Counted from the first letter of the stretch, positions 1-6,853 are shown. The stretch: DNA of 14,665 bases from AC2028 sp002373595 (GCA_946616365.1 CAMOIX010000044.1:1-14665); one strand, 5' to 3'. Translations and numbers: made by a program. The notes: generated from the letters alone by a model not told the origin.

Positions 1-44
1 GCGTACTCGGGACTTTCACCCGTTAGAGCGCGCCCATGGCGCGC
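1..44 (-). mobile_element. Group II intron (class C-like), 5' end only, cut by window edge
   Basis: Read on the minus strand from position 44, the sequence begins GCGCGCC, makes a GC-rich hairpin with GGCGCGC (44-38 with 34-28), then continues CTCTAAC and GGGTGAAAGTCCCGA. The GGGTGA-AGTCCCGA block after a short 5' hairpin and a UCUA is the characteristic start of domain I in bacterial group II introns, including the class C intron of Oceanobacillus iheyensis as I recall it. The first bases are GCGCG rather than the usual GUGYG. It lies six bases past the T-run of the terminator at 51-76, which fits the known habit of class C introns to insert just behind Rho-independent terminators. The ribozyme core and any reverse transcriptase would be outside the window, so this is a motif-based call. 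Confidence 0.6.
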
Positions 45-50
45 AAACTC

Positions 51-76
51 AAAAAGGAGCGGTGGCGCTCCTTTTT
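51..76 (-). terminator. Rho-independent terminator of the ABC exporter operon
   Basis: An 11-bp perfect stem (51-61 with 66-76, arms AAAAAGGAGCG and CGCTCCTTTTT) encloses a 4-base loop. It lies 5 bases after the stop codon of the ABC gene at 82-1989 on the minus strand, and the right arm ends in five T residues. The arm symmetry means it could also stop plus-strand transcripts. It is the probable recognition structure for the intron-like sequence that follows. Confidence 0.85.
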
Positions 77-81
77 CTATG

Positions 82-1989
82 CTATGCAGTGATCGAATTA
101 CCCGTATAAAGTGTATAATATTTGCCCTTAGCCTCTATGAGCTCATCGTGAGTTCCGCGTTCTATGATCCTGCCCTGTTCAAGTACACATATGCAGTCGG
201 AATTGCGGACGGTCGAAAGCCTGTGAGCGATGACGAATGTGGTACGTCCGTTCATCAGCCTGTCCATACCCTCCTGTACTATCCTCTCGGTACGGGTATC
301 TATGGAACTGGTTGCCTCATCGAGTATGAGCACCGGGGGGTCTGCTATGGCCGCTCTCGCTATCGCAAGGAGCTGGCGCTGACCCTGGCTTAAGTTCGCT
401 CCGTCACCTGTAAGCATGGTGTCGTACCCATCAGGGAGCCTCGTGATGAAAGTATCCGCATTTGCCAGTTTTGCGGCCGCGATAACCTCCTCATCCGTCG
501 CGTCAAGCTTGCCGTAACGGATATTTTCGGCTATGGTACCGGTGAAAAGATGCGTATCCTGAAGCACTATTCCGAGCGATCTTCTTAAATCCGCTTTCTT
601 TATCTTATTTACATTGATGCCGTCATACCTGATCTTGCCGTCCTGGATATCATAGAATCTGTTGATCAGATTGGTGATGGTGGTCTTACCTGCTCCGGTG
701 GAGCCTACAAAAGCGATCTTCTGACCGGGCTCCGCGAGGAGTTTGATATCGTGAAGCACCATTTTCTCATCCGTATATCCGAAATCGACACCGTCAAAGA
801 CTACTTCTCCCATAAGAGGTTTGTAATCCACACTTCCGTCAGCCCGGTGGGTGTGCTTCCATGCCCATTTGCCTGTTCTCTCCGCACTCTCAGTAAGCTT
901 TCCGTTCTCTTCCTTCGCATTTACAAGGAGAACATATCCGTTGTCGGTCTCGGGCTCCTCATCCATGAGTTTGAAGATCCTCTCTGCTCCGGCAAGGGCC
1001 ATTATGATAGAGTTAAACTGCTGAGCCACCTGGCTTATAGGCATATTGAAGTTACGGTTTAAAGTAAGATATGCAGCCAGCGATCCGACGGTAAATCCAC
1101 CGATGCCCTTGAGCGCGAGAGCACCTCCGACTATGGCACATACCACATAACTCAGATTTCCGAGCTGTGCATTGATGGGACCGAGTGAATTGGCATAGCT
1201 GTTTGCCTTATCTGAACTGGTATACAAGGCGTCATTCAGTTCCTTGAACTTCTCTTTACTCTCTTCCTCATGACAGAAGACTTTAACAACCTTCTGTCCA
1301 CCTATCATTTCCTCTATATATCCGTTGACCTCTCCGAGGCGTTTCTGCTGTTCGATAAAGTACTTACTACTGTTTCCGGCAGCAAACTTGGTCGCAAAGA
1401 GCATCAGTCCGACCATTACCAGCGTAACGCAGGTCATGATGGGACTGAGTGCGATCATACTGATAAGTACCGATATGACCGTTATGGCCGAATTGAAGCA
1501 CTGTGTGATACTCTGGCTTATCATCTGTCTCATAGTATCAACATCATTGGTGTAGATGGACATGATGTCTCCATGAGCATGAGTATCAAAATACTTGATC
1601 GGGAGTTTCTCCATATGGGTAAAGAGATCATCCCTGATAGTCTTAAGAGTACCCTGCGTTACATATATCATCAGTCTGGAATTAAGATATCCGGAAATAA
1701 CTCCAATAAGATAGAAGACAGCCACCCTTGTAAGCGCCTTGGCAAGAGGACCGAAATCCGGTGCATCGGTTGAAAAGATATAGGGCTTGATGTATACATC
1801 TATCAGGGACTTCATAAATAGGGTTCCCTGAAGATTTGCAAGTACGCTTATAACTATACACAGCAATACGATAACACAGTGTATTTTATAAGTTTCGAAG
1901 ATCGCTCCTATTATTCTCTTAAATAATTTCCCAGGATTCTCAACCTTGGGTCTGGGTCTTCCCATATTTCTGCTGCCCGGTCCCGGCAT
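82..1989 (-). CDS. ABC exporter half-transporter, catalytically competent subunit of a heterodimer
   Basis: Fused membrane domain and ATPase of 635 residues, expected to export lipids, drugs or peptides from the cytoplasm together with the product of 2060-3805. Membrane segments lie within about residues 35-335. The ATPase shows Walker A GSTGAGKT (429-436), Q-loop Gln477, Walker B LILDE with catalytic Glu558, and H-loop His589. The signature is LSQGQ (533-537), not LSGGQ. In heterodimeric exporters such as TM287/288 and BmrC/BmrD, such a variant signature belongs to the subunit with the intact Walker B. A hydrophilic insert of about 40 residues (350-392) joins the membrane and ATPase domains. 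The ATG is preceded by AGAGG with a 7-base gap. Last gene of its operon, 70 bases after its partner. Substrate cannot be told from sequence. Confidence 0.93.
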   Translation of the reverse strand: MPGPGSRNMGRPRPKVENPGKLFKRIIGAIFETYKIHCVIVLLCIVISVLANLQGTLFMKSLIDVYIKPYIFSTDAPDFGPLAKALTRVAVFYLIGVISGYLNSRLMIYVTQGTLKTIRDDLFTHMEKLPIKYFDTHAHGDIMSIYTNDVDTMRQMISQSITQCFNSAITVISVLISMIALSPIMTCVTLVMVGLMLFATKFAAGNSSKYFIEQQKRLGEVNGYIEEMIGGQKVVKVFCHEEESKEKFKELNDALYTSSDKANSYANSLGPINAQLGNLSYVVCAIVGGALALKGIGGFTVGSLAAYLTLNRNFNMPISQVAQQFNSIIMALAGAERIFKLMDEEPETDNGYVLLVNAKEENGKLTESAERTGKWAWKHTHRADGSVDYKPLMGEVVFDGVDFGYTDEKMVLHDIKLLAEPGQKIAFVGSTGAGKTTITNLINRFYDIQDGKIRYDGINVNKIKKADLRRSLGIVLQDTHLFTGTIAENIRYGKLDATDEEVIAAAKLANADTFITRLPDGYDTMLTGDGANLSQGQRQLLAIARAAIADPPVLILDEATSSIDTRTERIVQEGMDRLMNGRTTFVIAHRLSTVRNSDCICVLEQGRIIERGTHDELIEAKGKYYTLYTGNSITA

Positions 1990-2020
1990 ATACTCACCTC
2001 TCTAATAACATCTATTATTT

Positions 2021-2032
2021 ATAACTTGTTAT
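2021..2032. promoter_or_regulatory. Dyad in the spacer between the two ABC genes, possible operator
   Basis: ATAACTTGTTAT is a 5-bp inverted repeat around two bases, in the 70-base spacer (1990-2059) between the half-transporter genes, 32 bases upstream of the second start codon. Alternative pairing of AATAAC (2004-2009) with GTTATT (2028-2033) is also possible. It resembles the general form of MarR-type operators, but no regulator gene is in the window and an AT-rich spacer gives such dyads easily by chance. Confidence 0.2.
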
Positions 2033-2059
2033 TTATTCTATCTGTGCTGGATATTCGTT

Positions 2060-3805
2060 TCAGCCTACTTCGTCAAAGTCCTTGGAACCGCCGGTTTGCG
2101 ACTCATAGACTTCACGATATATAGCGTTATTTTTTAGTAGCTCATCGTGCGTTCCGATTCCGGATATCCTTCCGTCATCCAGAACTATTATCCTGTCAGC
2201 ATCCATAACGCTTGCTACTCTTTGTGCGATTATCAGTTTGGTAACACCCGGTATTTCTTCTCTGAACGATTTCCTGATCTTGGCATCCGTAGCCGTATCT
2301 ACTGCACTGGTCGAGTCATCAAGGATCAGGATCTTTGGTTCTTTGAGAAGTGCCCTTGCGATACAGAGCCTCTGCTTCTGACCTCCGGACACATTGGTAC
2401 CTCCCTGCTCTATACGGGTATCATACCCATCGGGAAATCTGTTAATAAACTCATCCGCACAGGCGAGCTCACATGCTTTGCGGCACTGCTCATCCGTAGC
2501 GTTGGGATCTCCCCACCTGAGGTTCTCATAGATCGTACCGGAGAAGAGCTCGTTTTTCTGGAGCACGACCGCAACCTTACTCCTGAGCACATCAAGATCG
2601 TAGTCCTTGACATTAAGGCCTCCGACCATGACAGCTCCCTCGGTCGCATCATAGAGTCTGCTGATCAGACTGACGAGGGTGGTCTTTGACGATCCGGTTC
2701 CGCCCATGATACCTATCGTCTCACCGGATCTTATATCCAGATTTATTTCATTAAGAACAGGCTTTCCTCCATCCTTGGCATTATATGCAAAGGAGACATC
2801 CTTAAAGCTTATGTCACCGTTAGCCACTTCCGTCACCGGATTCTCCGGATTCACGATATCACTCTCCTCAATCAGTACTTCATATATTCTCTTCATGCTG
2901 GCGGAGCTCATAGAGATCATGACGAATACCATCGAGAGCATCATGAGGCTCATAAGTATATTCATACAATAGGTAAGAAGACTCATCAGCTGTCCCGTGG
3001 TAAGCTCATCAACAGCTATCATCTTCGCACCAAACCAGCTGATCAGGATAATGCAGGCATATACGGTGAACTGCATTATGGGGAAACTGATTATGACATT
3101 TTTCTCCGCTTTTACAAATATGTTATAGATATTTGCAGTTGCCTTGCGGAATCTGGAAATCTCCTCCTCCTCCCGGACATATGCTTTTACCACACGGATT
3201 GCCGACACATTTTCCTGGACTGAAGCGTTAAGTTCATCATACTTGGGAAAAGCCTGCGAAAATGTCTTGGTTGCCCTCGAAAGAATAATAACAGCCACTA
3301 TTGAAAGAAAAATTACTGCGATCAGATAGATACTGGCTATCCTGGCATTGATATAAAATGCCATACACAGAGCCACGATCATACTTGAAGGAGCTCTCAT
3401 CGCCATCCTTAAGACTACCTGGTACGAATTCTGTACATTGGTGACATCGGTCGTAAGTCTGGTGATAAGACCGGAGGTGCTGAACTTATCGATATTGGCA
3501 AAGGAGTATGTCTGTATCTTATTGAACATACTCTCTCTAAGGTTCCTCGCAAATCCGGTTGATGCTTTTGCTCCAAATCGTCCTCCGAGTAAACCTCCGA
3601 TCAAACCGATAAATGCCGCAAGCAACATCCAACCGCCCGTTATTATAATGTGCTTCATGTCACCGGCATATACTCCGTCGTCTATGATGGATGCCATCAG
3701 ATACGGCACTATCATCTCCATCGCCACTTCCAGCAGCATGCAAAAAGGAGTTATGATCGAAGGAGCCTTAAATTCTTTTACTTCCTGTAAAATACGCTTT
3801 AACAT
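2060..3805 (-). CDS. ABC exporter half-transporter, degenerate-site subunit of a heterodimer
   Basis: Fused membrane domain plus ATPase, 581 residues; membrane segments lie within about residues 15-300. Several nucleotide-site residues are altered. Walker A is GGTGSSKT (368-375), with Ser373 where Gly is usual. Walker B is LILDD, with Asp497 in place of the catalytic Glu. The H-loop position is Gln528 instead of His. The signature VSGGQ (472-476) is normal. This is the pattern of the TM287/BmrC-type subunit: its own ATP site is degenerate, while its signature completes the active site of the partner encoded at 82-1989. The ATG lies 15 bases after the stop of the HerA-like gene, and the nearest ribosome site (AAGGA) is about 12 bases away, so translation may be coupled to that gene. 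Drug or lipid export is a family-level inference. Confidence 0.93.
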   Translation of the reverse strand: MLKRILQEVKEFKAPSIITPFCMLLEVAMEMIVPYLMASIIDDGVYAGDMKHIIITGGWMLLAAFIGLIGGLLGGRFGAKASTGFARNLRESMFNKIQTYSFANIDKFSTSGLITRLTTDVTNVQNSYQVVLRMAMRAPSSMIVALCMAFYINARIASIYLIAVIFLSIVAVIILSRATKTFSQAFPKYDELNASVQENVSAIRVVKAYVREEEEISRFRKATANIYNIFVKAEKNVIISFPIMQFTVYACIILISWFGAKMIAVDELTTGQLMSLLTYCMNILMSLMMLSMVFVMISMSSASMKRIYEVLIEESDIVNPENPVTEVANGDISFKDVSFAYNAKDGGKPVLNEINLDIRSGETIGIMGGTGSSKTTLVSLISRLYDATEGAVMVGGLNVKDYDLDVLRSKVAVVLQKNELFSGTIYENLRWGDPNATDEQCRKACELACADEFINRFPDGYDTRIEQGGTNVSGGQKQRLCIARALLKEPKILILDDSTSAVDTATDAKIRKSFREEIPGVTKLIIAQRVASVMDADRIIVLDDGRISGIGTHDELLKNNAIYREVYESQTGGSKDFDEVG

Positions 3806-3820
3806 ATGTTAATTAATTCC

Positions 3821-5416
3821 TTATCCCCTAAAGAAAACACCCATTATTCCACGTCCGATGCTCGCACCGACATTGCCTCCGAGCGTCTTGCCGAACTTTC
3901 CGCCGATACTGCTTCCGATGGACTTTCCTACTTCCCTGCCCACGGTTCCGGCGGTGGTCTTGGCCGTGCTCTTTACTGCTTTCTGCATATGATACTCTGC
4001 GGAGTTCTTATCCGGCTTAGCCTTGGGAGTCTTAGCGGGCTTTTGCTGAGCCGGATCTGCCGACTGAACTGCCGGTGCCTGTTGTGACTGATCAGTCGCC
4101 GGAACCGGGACAGCATCGGCATCAGCCATGCCCTTCTGTCTCTGAAGGAATTCATATGCCGAATCCCTGTCAAACTCATCATTGTATCTTGAATAAAGCA
4201 TGTTATTTTTAATCTGACGATCTCTCTCCGAATCATCTATAGCACCCATTCGGCTCTGAGGAGGAAGAATGCTGGTCCTCTGTACGACAGTGGGAACACC
4301 CTTTTCATCCAATACGGAGACAAGAGCTTCTCCTATACCGAGGTTAATAAGAGCCTCATAGGTATCGAAGTACCTGTTCTCACGGAAGGACTGTGCAGCC
4401 GCCTTGACTGCTTTCTGTTCCGTTGGAGTGTAGGCATGAAGCGCATGCTGGATCTTATTTCCGAGCTGAGCGAGTACATCGTCCGGCACATCCTTGGGGG
4501 ACTGGGTAATGAAATAGATACCGACTCCTTTAGAGCGGATGAGCTTGACAACCTGCTCGATCTTAGAGAGAAGCGCCTTTGATGCGCCTTTAAATAACAG
4601 ATGTGCTTCATCGAAGAAAAAGACCATCCTCGGTTTTTCAAGGTCTCCAACTTCCGGAAGTGTCTCGAAGAGCTCACTCATCATCCAGAGCATGAAAGTG
4701 GAATACATATTTGGAGTGTGAATAAGCTTTTGGCAGTCGAGTATCTGTATTCCGCCCTGACTTCCGTTCTGTATGAACCAGTCTGCAATAGATAACGCAG
4801 GTTCTCCAAAGAATTTATCCGCGCCTTCCGTCTCGAGGGCAACTATAGATCTGATAATGGCATTCACACTTGCCTTGGCTATGTTTCCGTATTCCGGTCC
4901 GTATTCGGATGCGTTCTCGGAAACATACTGGAGCATCGCCTTCAGATCCTTGGTATCTATGAGCAGCAGATTCTCATCATCCGCTATCTTGAATACAACC
5001 GTGAGGACATCGGTCTGAGTATCGTTAAGATCTAATATCCTGCCAAGAAGAAGCGGCCCCATCTCGGAAACGGTAGTCCTTAGATTCAGTCCATTCTCTC
5101 CGAATACATCCCAGAATGTTGTCGGATACGATTTATATGAAAAACCCGCCTTATCCAAGCCAAATCTGGCAATTCTCTTCTGCATATCCTCGGTATTCTC
5201 ACCGGGCAGGCACATTCCGGCCAGATCACCCTTTACATCCGCCATAAAAACAGGTACTCCGGCATCCGAAAAGCTCTCCGCAAGCACCTTGAGAGTAACT
5301 GTCTTTCCTGTTCCGGTAGCACCGGCGATAAGTCCGTGACGGTTCGCCATGCCGGGGAAGATCGATACTTTCTCGTCTCCGCTGACGCCTAACCATATCT
5401 TGTTGTCTGAATACAT
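3821..5416 (-). CDS. HerA-like P-loop ATPase, DUF853 (YjgR-type) family
   Basis: Cytoplasmic ATPase of 531 residues, about the usual family length. Walker A GATGTGKT is at 32-39, Walker B VFFFDEAH at 265-272, and a sensor-like FITQSP at 303-308. DUF853 proteins are related by their ATPase core to the bipolar DNA translocase HerA; their actual role is largely unknown. Residues about 432-470 are Ala/Pro/Gln/Lys-rich and probably disordered, followed by a Gly/Ser-rich tail (about 484-531, with repeated SIG and GG units) that ends in hydrophobic residues. The ATG has GAGGA 6 bases upstream. It is the first gene of the apparent operon with the two ABC genes. No NurA nuclease partner is present in the window, so an end-resection role like archaeal HerA is not supported. 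Confidence 0.9.
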   Translation of the reverse strand: MYSDNKIWLGVSGDEKVSIFPGMANRHGLIAGATGTGKTVTLKVLAESFSDAGVPVFMADVKGDLAGMCLPGENTEDMQKRIARFGLDKAGFSYKSYPTTFWDVFGENGLNLRTTVSEMGPLLLGRILDLNDTQTDVLTVVFKIADDENLLLIDTKDLKAMLQYVSENASEYGPEYGNIAKASVNAIIRSIVALETEGADKFFGEPALSIADWFIQNGSQGGIQILDCQKLIHTPNMYSTFMLWMMSELFETLPEVGDLEKPRMVFFFDEAHLLFKGASKALLSKIEQVVKLIRSKGVGIYFITQSPKDVPDDVLAQLGNKIQHALHAYTPTEQKAVKAAAQSFRENRYFDTYEALINLGIGEALVSVLDEKGVPTVVQRTSILPPQSRMGAIDDSERDRQIKNNMLYSRYNDEFDRDSAYEFLQRQKGMADADAVPVPATDQSQQAPAVQSADPAQQKPAKTPKAKPDKNSAEYHMQKAVKSTAKTTAGTVGREVGKSIGSSIGGKFGKTLGGNVGASIGRGIMGVFFRG

Positions 5417-5463
5417 ATACTGTCCTCGCTTTCATATATAAATAGGAAATCAAAAACAAGATA

Positions 5464-5492
5464 AGTATATCTGAAATCAGGGTTAAAAACAA
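5464..5492 (-). promoter_or_regulatory. Sigma-A-type promoter for the HerA-like/ABC operon
   Basis: On the minus strand a -35 TTGTTT (5492-5487) is followed after 17 bases by a -10 TATACT (5469-5464). A start near 5457 would give a leader of about 40 bases before the ATG at 5416. It is the best-spaced pair I found upstream of this gene. The -10 matches the consensus in five of six positions, the -35 in only three. Confidence 0.5.
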
Positions 5493-5560
5493 TGAAAAAG
5501 ATGCTATCGGATGACAGATTTTTGTGTTCTTCATAAAGGAATTTGCCACGTATCGTTATG

Positions 5561-5590
5561 TATTTTTGTGTCATTGGTATCATAAAAATA
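5561..5590. repeat. AT-rich hairpin
   Basis: TATTTTTGTG (5561-5570) pairs with CATAAAAATA (5581-5590) around a 10-base loop; one pair is a G-T wobble on the plus strand. It lacks the GC-rich stem of a terminator. It lies about 145 bases upstream of the HerA-like start codon and may be chance structure in AT-rich DNA. Confidence 0.35.
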
Positions 5591-5721
5591 TGCGTTATCA
5601 ACCGTATGTTTCTGTTCTGGCGGATACATGTATATTTAAGACAAGTTTGGCGGTGGATATGTCTTCCCAAGTGTTGACACTGATGTCATCGTCGTAAAAT
5701 TATCAGGATCTAAAATCAGAT

Positions 5722-5900
5722 TGTGTATAATGTGGCTAAAAATGTGGATAACTAGAATTGTATACACGATAAAATTGTCAGTTATCCACCTGACACTATT
5801 TTTCTGACTCAATTTATATCCAAGGTTATCCACCATCCGCGTCAAAAATTGGGGAAAATTTCGTTTGTGATGATATCTCTTCGCCTCCTCCTGTGAATAA
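5722..5900. promoter_or_regulatory. Cluster of DnaA-box sequences
   Basis: Three sites match TTATNCACA exactly, all on the minus strand: TTATACACA (5722-5730), TTATCCACA (5743-5751) and TTATTCACA (5892-5900). Three more have one mismatch: TTAGCCACA (5731-5739, minus), TTATCCACC (5782-5790, plus) and TTATCCACC (5826-5834, plus). A weaker ATATCCACC is at 5652-5660 (minus). Sites 5722 and 5731 are directly adjacent. The box at 5782 sits in the loop of a 6-bp hairpin (TGTCAG 5776-5781 with CTGACA 5790-5795). Such clusters occur at replication origins and also away from them, as in the Bacillus subtilis DnaA-box clusters and E. coli datA. Genes on both sides run in the same direction, with no switch of coding strand, and no dnaA or rep gene is visible, so a regulatory or DnaA-titrating cluster is more likely than oriC. 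Confidence 0.65.
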
Positions 5901-5912
5901 GATAATCAAAGT

Positions 5913-5927
5913 TATGATTGAATCATA
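5913..5927. promoter_or_regulatory. 15-base perfect palindrome next to the DnaA boxes
   Basis: TATGATTGAATCATA is a perfect 7-bp inverted repeat around a central G, 13 bases beyond the last DnaA box. Its form suits binding of a dimeric regulator, but no assigned regulator or target promoter can be named from the sequence. Confidence 0.3.
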
Positions 5928-6232
5928 TCATCCGTCTGTATTTGTCATCGACGGGTCCAATTTTTCTATCCCAGCTCCTTTTTTCCAATCAAACGTTTTG
6001 TTATTATAGCGTTCCTGACTGTGGTCTCTCCGGTTGGAACTCAAATTTTTCTGTCCAACAGGTCAGATCTGATCTCAAGAAATGATTTTGGAATTCTCCG
6101 GAATGTTTTGAACGAAATCTGCTTGAATTTTAAGAAACACATGATATCGATGTTAGAATACCCTTTTTGATCCAAAAAAATGTTTTTACTCTCGCGCCCC
6201 TCCGTTTTTTTGCGATTTTTGTATACAGATAC

Positions 6233-6441
6233 GAAGAATGTCAGGGGATATATTTGCAGACCGGTGCTCCGCTGCTAAGCTCGCTTGATCGGCTAAAGGC
6301 TAAATCGCCCTCGCTTAACTCGCAACGCTCGCGCTATATGGGCGCGAGCTGCTCGAACAAGGCGCTCGGGACCGATTTCCGCCGACCTTCGCTTGCTAAG
6401 CGCTGCGCAAGTGTCCGCAAATATATCCCCTGACATTCTTC
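6233..6441. repeat. 209-base GC-rich element with perfect 25-base terminal inverted repeats
   Basis: The left end (6233-6257, starting GAAGAATGTCAGGGG) is the exact reverse complement of the right end (6417-6441, ending CCCCTGACATTCTTC). Similarity continues weakly outward (TTGTAT-like bases on both sides) and a few bases inward. The 159-base core (6258-6416) is visibly GC-rich in an AT-rich spacer and repeats short words such as GCTAAG, CTCGC and CGGCTAAAGGCTAA. No clear target-site duplication is visible at the ends and no transposase is encoded. It could be a miniature inverted-repeat element, a REP/BIME-like dispersed repeat, or a long hairpin RNA. The core resembles GC-rich repeats that I associate with Lachnospiraceae genomes, which is memory, not a search. 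Confidence 0.7.
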
Positions 6442-6468
6442 TTTTCGCATACAAGTCATTGTAATAAA

Positions 6469-6697
6469 GGGCAGGAGCTTCGATACATTATGAAGCGACC
6501 ATTAGCGGAGAAATAACTCATTTTCTTAGCACCGATGGACTTCAGCTAGTCCGAGGCACGATGCCGAGGACAGTGGCCGACTCGAGACAGGATGTCGAGT
6601 GAGGCCCGGTAGCGTCATATGTGGAAGATGAAAGACAGGTGCTTAGAAAATAGTTATTTCGAAGCGTGTCGCGCATAATATGTCGAAGTTCCTGCCC
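6469..6697 (+). ncRNA. Nested-stem element: candidate structured RNA or miniature mobile element
   Basis: The outer arms (6469-6492, starting GGGCAGGAGCTTCG; 6674-6697, ending AAGTTCCTGCCC) form 24 pairs: 21 Watson-Crick, two G-U and one mismatch as plus-strand RNA. An inner stem pairs 6510-6533 (GAAATAACT...TTAGCACC) with 6638-6660 with one bulge and one mismatch. Inside lie hairpins GGACT/AGTCC (6537-6552), GGCA/TGCC (6555-6565), and ACTCGA/TCGAGT (6580-6600) framed by GGCC/GGCC (6575-6578, 6603-6606). Two wobbles on the plus strand against one on the minus give slight preference for plus-strand transcription, and a terminator follows at 6730-6759. No clear promoter was found. The same structure could instead be the terminal and subterminal repeats of a small mobile element. 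It does not match an RNA family I can name with confidence. Confidence 0.5.
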
Positions 6698-6729
6698 AAC
6701 ACTAAATGAAATTAAATTGCATAAAATAA

Positions 6730-6759
6730 CAGGTCTCACAAAATGAATTGTGAGACCTG
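6730..6759 (-). terminator. Bidirectional Rho-independent terminator after the tex/AI-2E operon
   Basis: A perfect 12-bp stem (6730-6741 CAGGTCTCACAA with 6748-6759) closes a 6-base loop; two further A-T pairs extend it. Plus-strand sequence continues TTTTAT and minus-strand sequence TTATTTTAT, so it can work both ways. On the minus strand it lies about 95 bases after the stop of the AI-2E gene; on the plus strand it lies 33 bases after the nested-stem element. Confidence 0.88.
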
Positions 6760-6853
6760 TTTTATCTACTCAGATATTAACTTTCACATGTTACAGAATC
6801 AGCATTTATGCGGTTTTGGCATTAAATAACGCTCTATTCAATAACACATTCGT

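Larger units (their letters stand above)
5417..6853. other. 1.4-kb region without a convincing gene, rich in sequence signals
   Basis: No reading frame here has both a plausible start with ribosome site and protein-like composition. In order it holds the operon promoter (5464-5492), an AT-rich hairpin (5561-5590, 10-bp stem and 10-base loop), the DnaA-box cluster (5722-5900), a 15-base palindrome (5913-5927), an AT-rich stretch without clear signals (5930-6220), a long inverted-repeat element (6233-6441), a nested-stem element (6469-6697) and a terminator (6730-6759). The final 90 bases before the AI-2E gene show nothing notable. Most of it is AT-rich, while the core of the inverted-repeat element is clearly GC-rich. 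Confidence 0.75.

Noticed and set aside
1270..1773. Long plus-strand frames opposite the ABC genes
   Set aside because: They are antisense shadows of strongly conserved ABC transporter coding sequence, without ribosome sites or recognisable motifs.
5636..5845. 69-codon minus-strand frame across the DnaA boxes
   Set aside because: It starts with TTG without a ribosome site, and its sequence is dictated by AT-rich DnaA-box DNA; no recognisable protein features.
5700..5930. Chromosomal replication origin (oriC)
   Set aside because: DnaA boxes fit, but no dnaA, dnaN, rpmH or rep gene is near and all genes on both sides point the same way, so origin status is not supported.
6167..6433. 88-codon plus-strand frame over the inverted-repeat element
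   Set aside because: It has no ribosome site, begins in an A-run and consists of the GC-rich repeat core translated into Ser/Arg-rich sequence.
6469..6697. Assignment to a named large RNA family (HEARO/OMEGA, ROOL, GOLLD)
   Set aside because: Size and nested stems are suggestive, but no diagnostic motif could be matched without a covariance-model search.
6542..6739. 65-codon minus-strand frame in the nested-stem element
   Set aside because: Its whole length is explained by paired stems and it has no ribosome site or protein-like composition.
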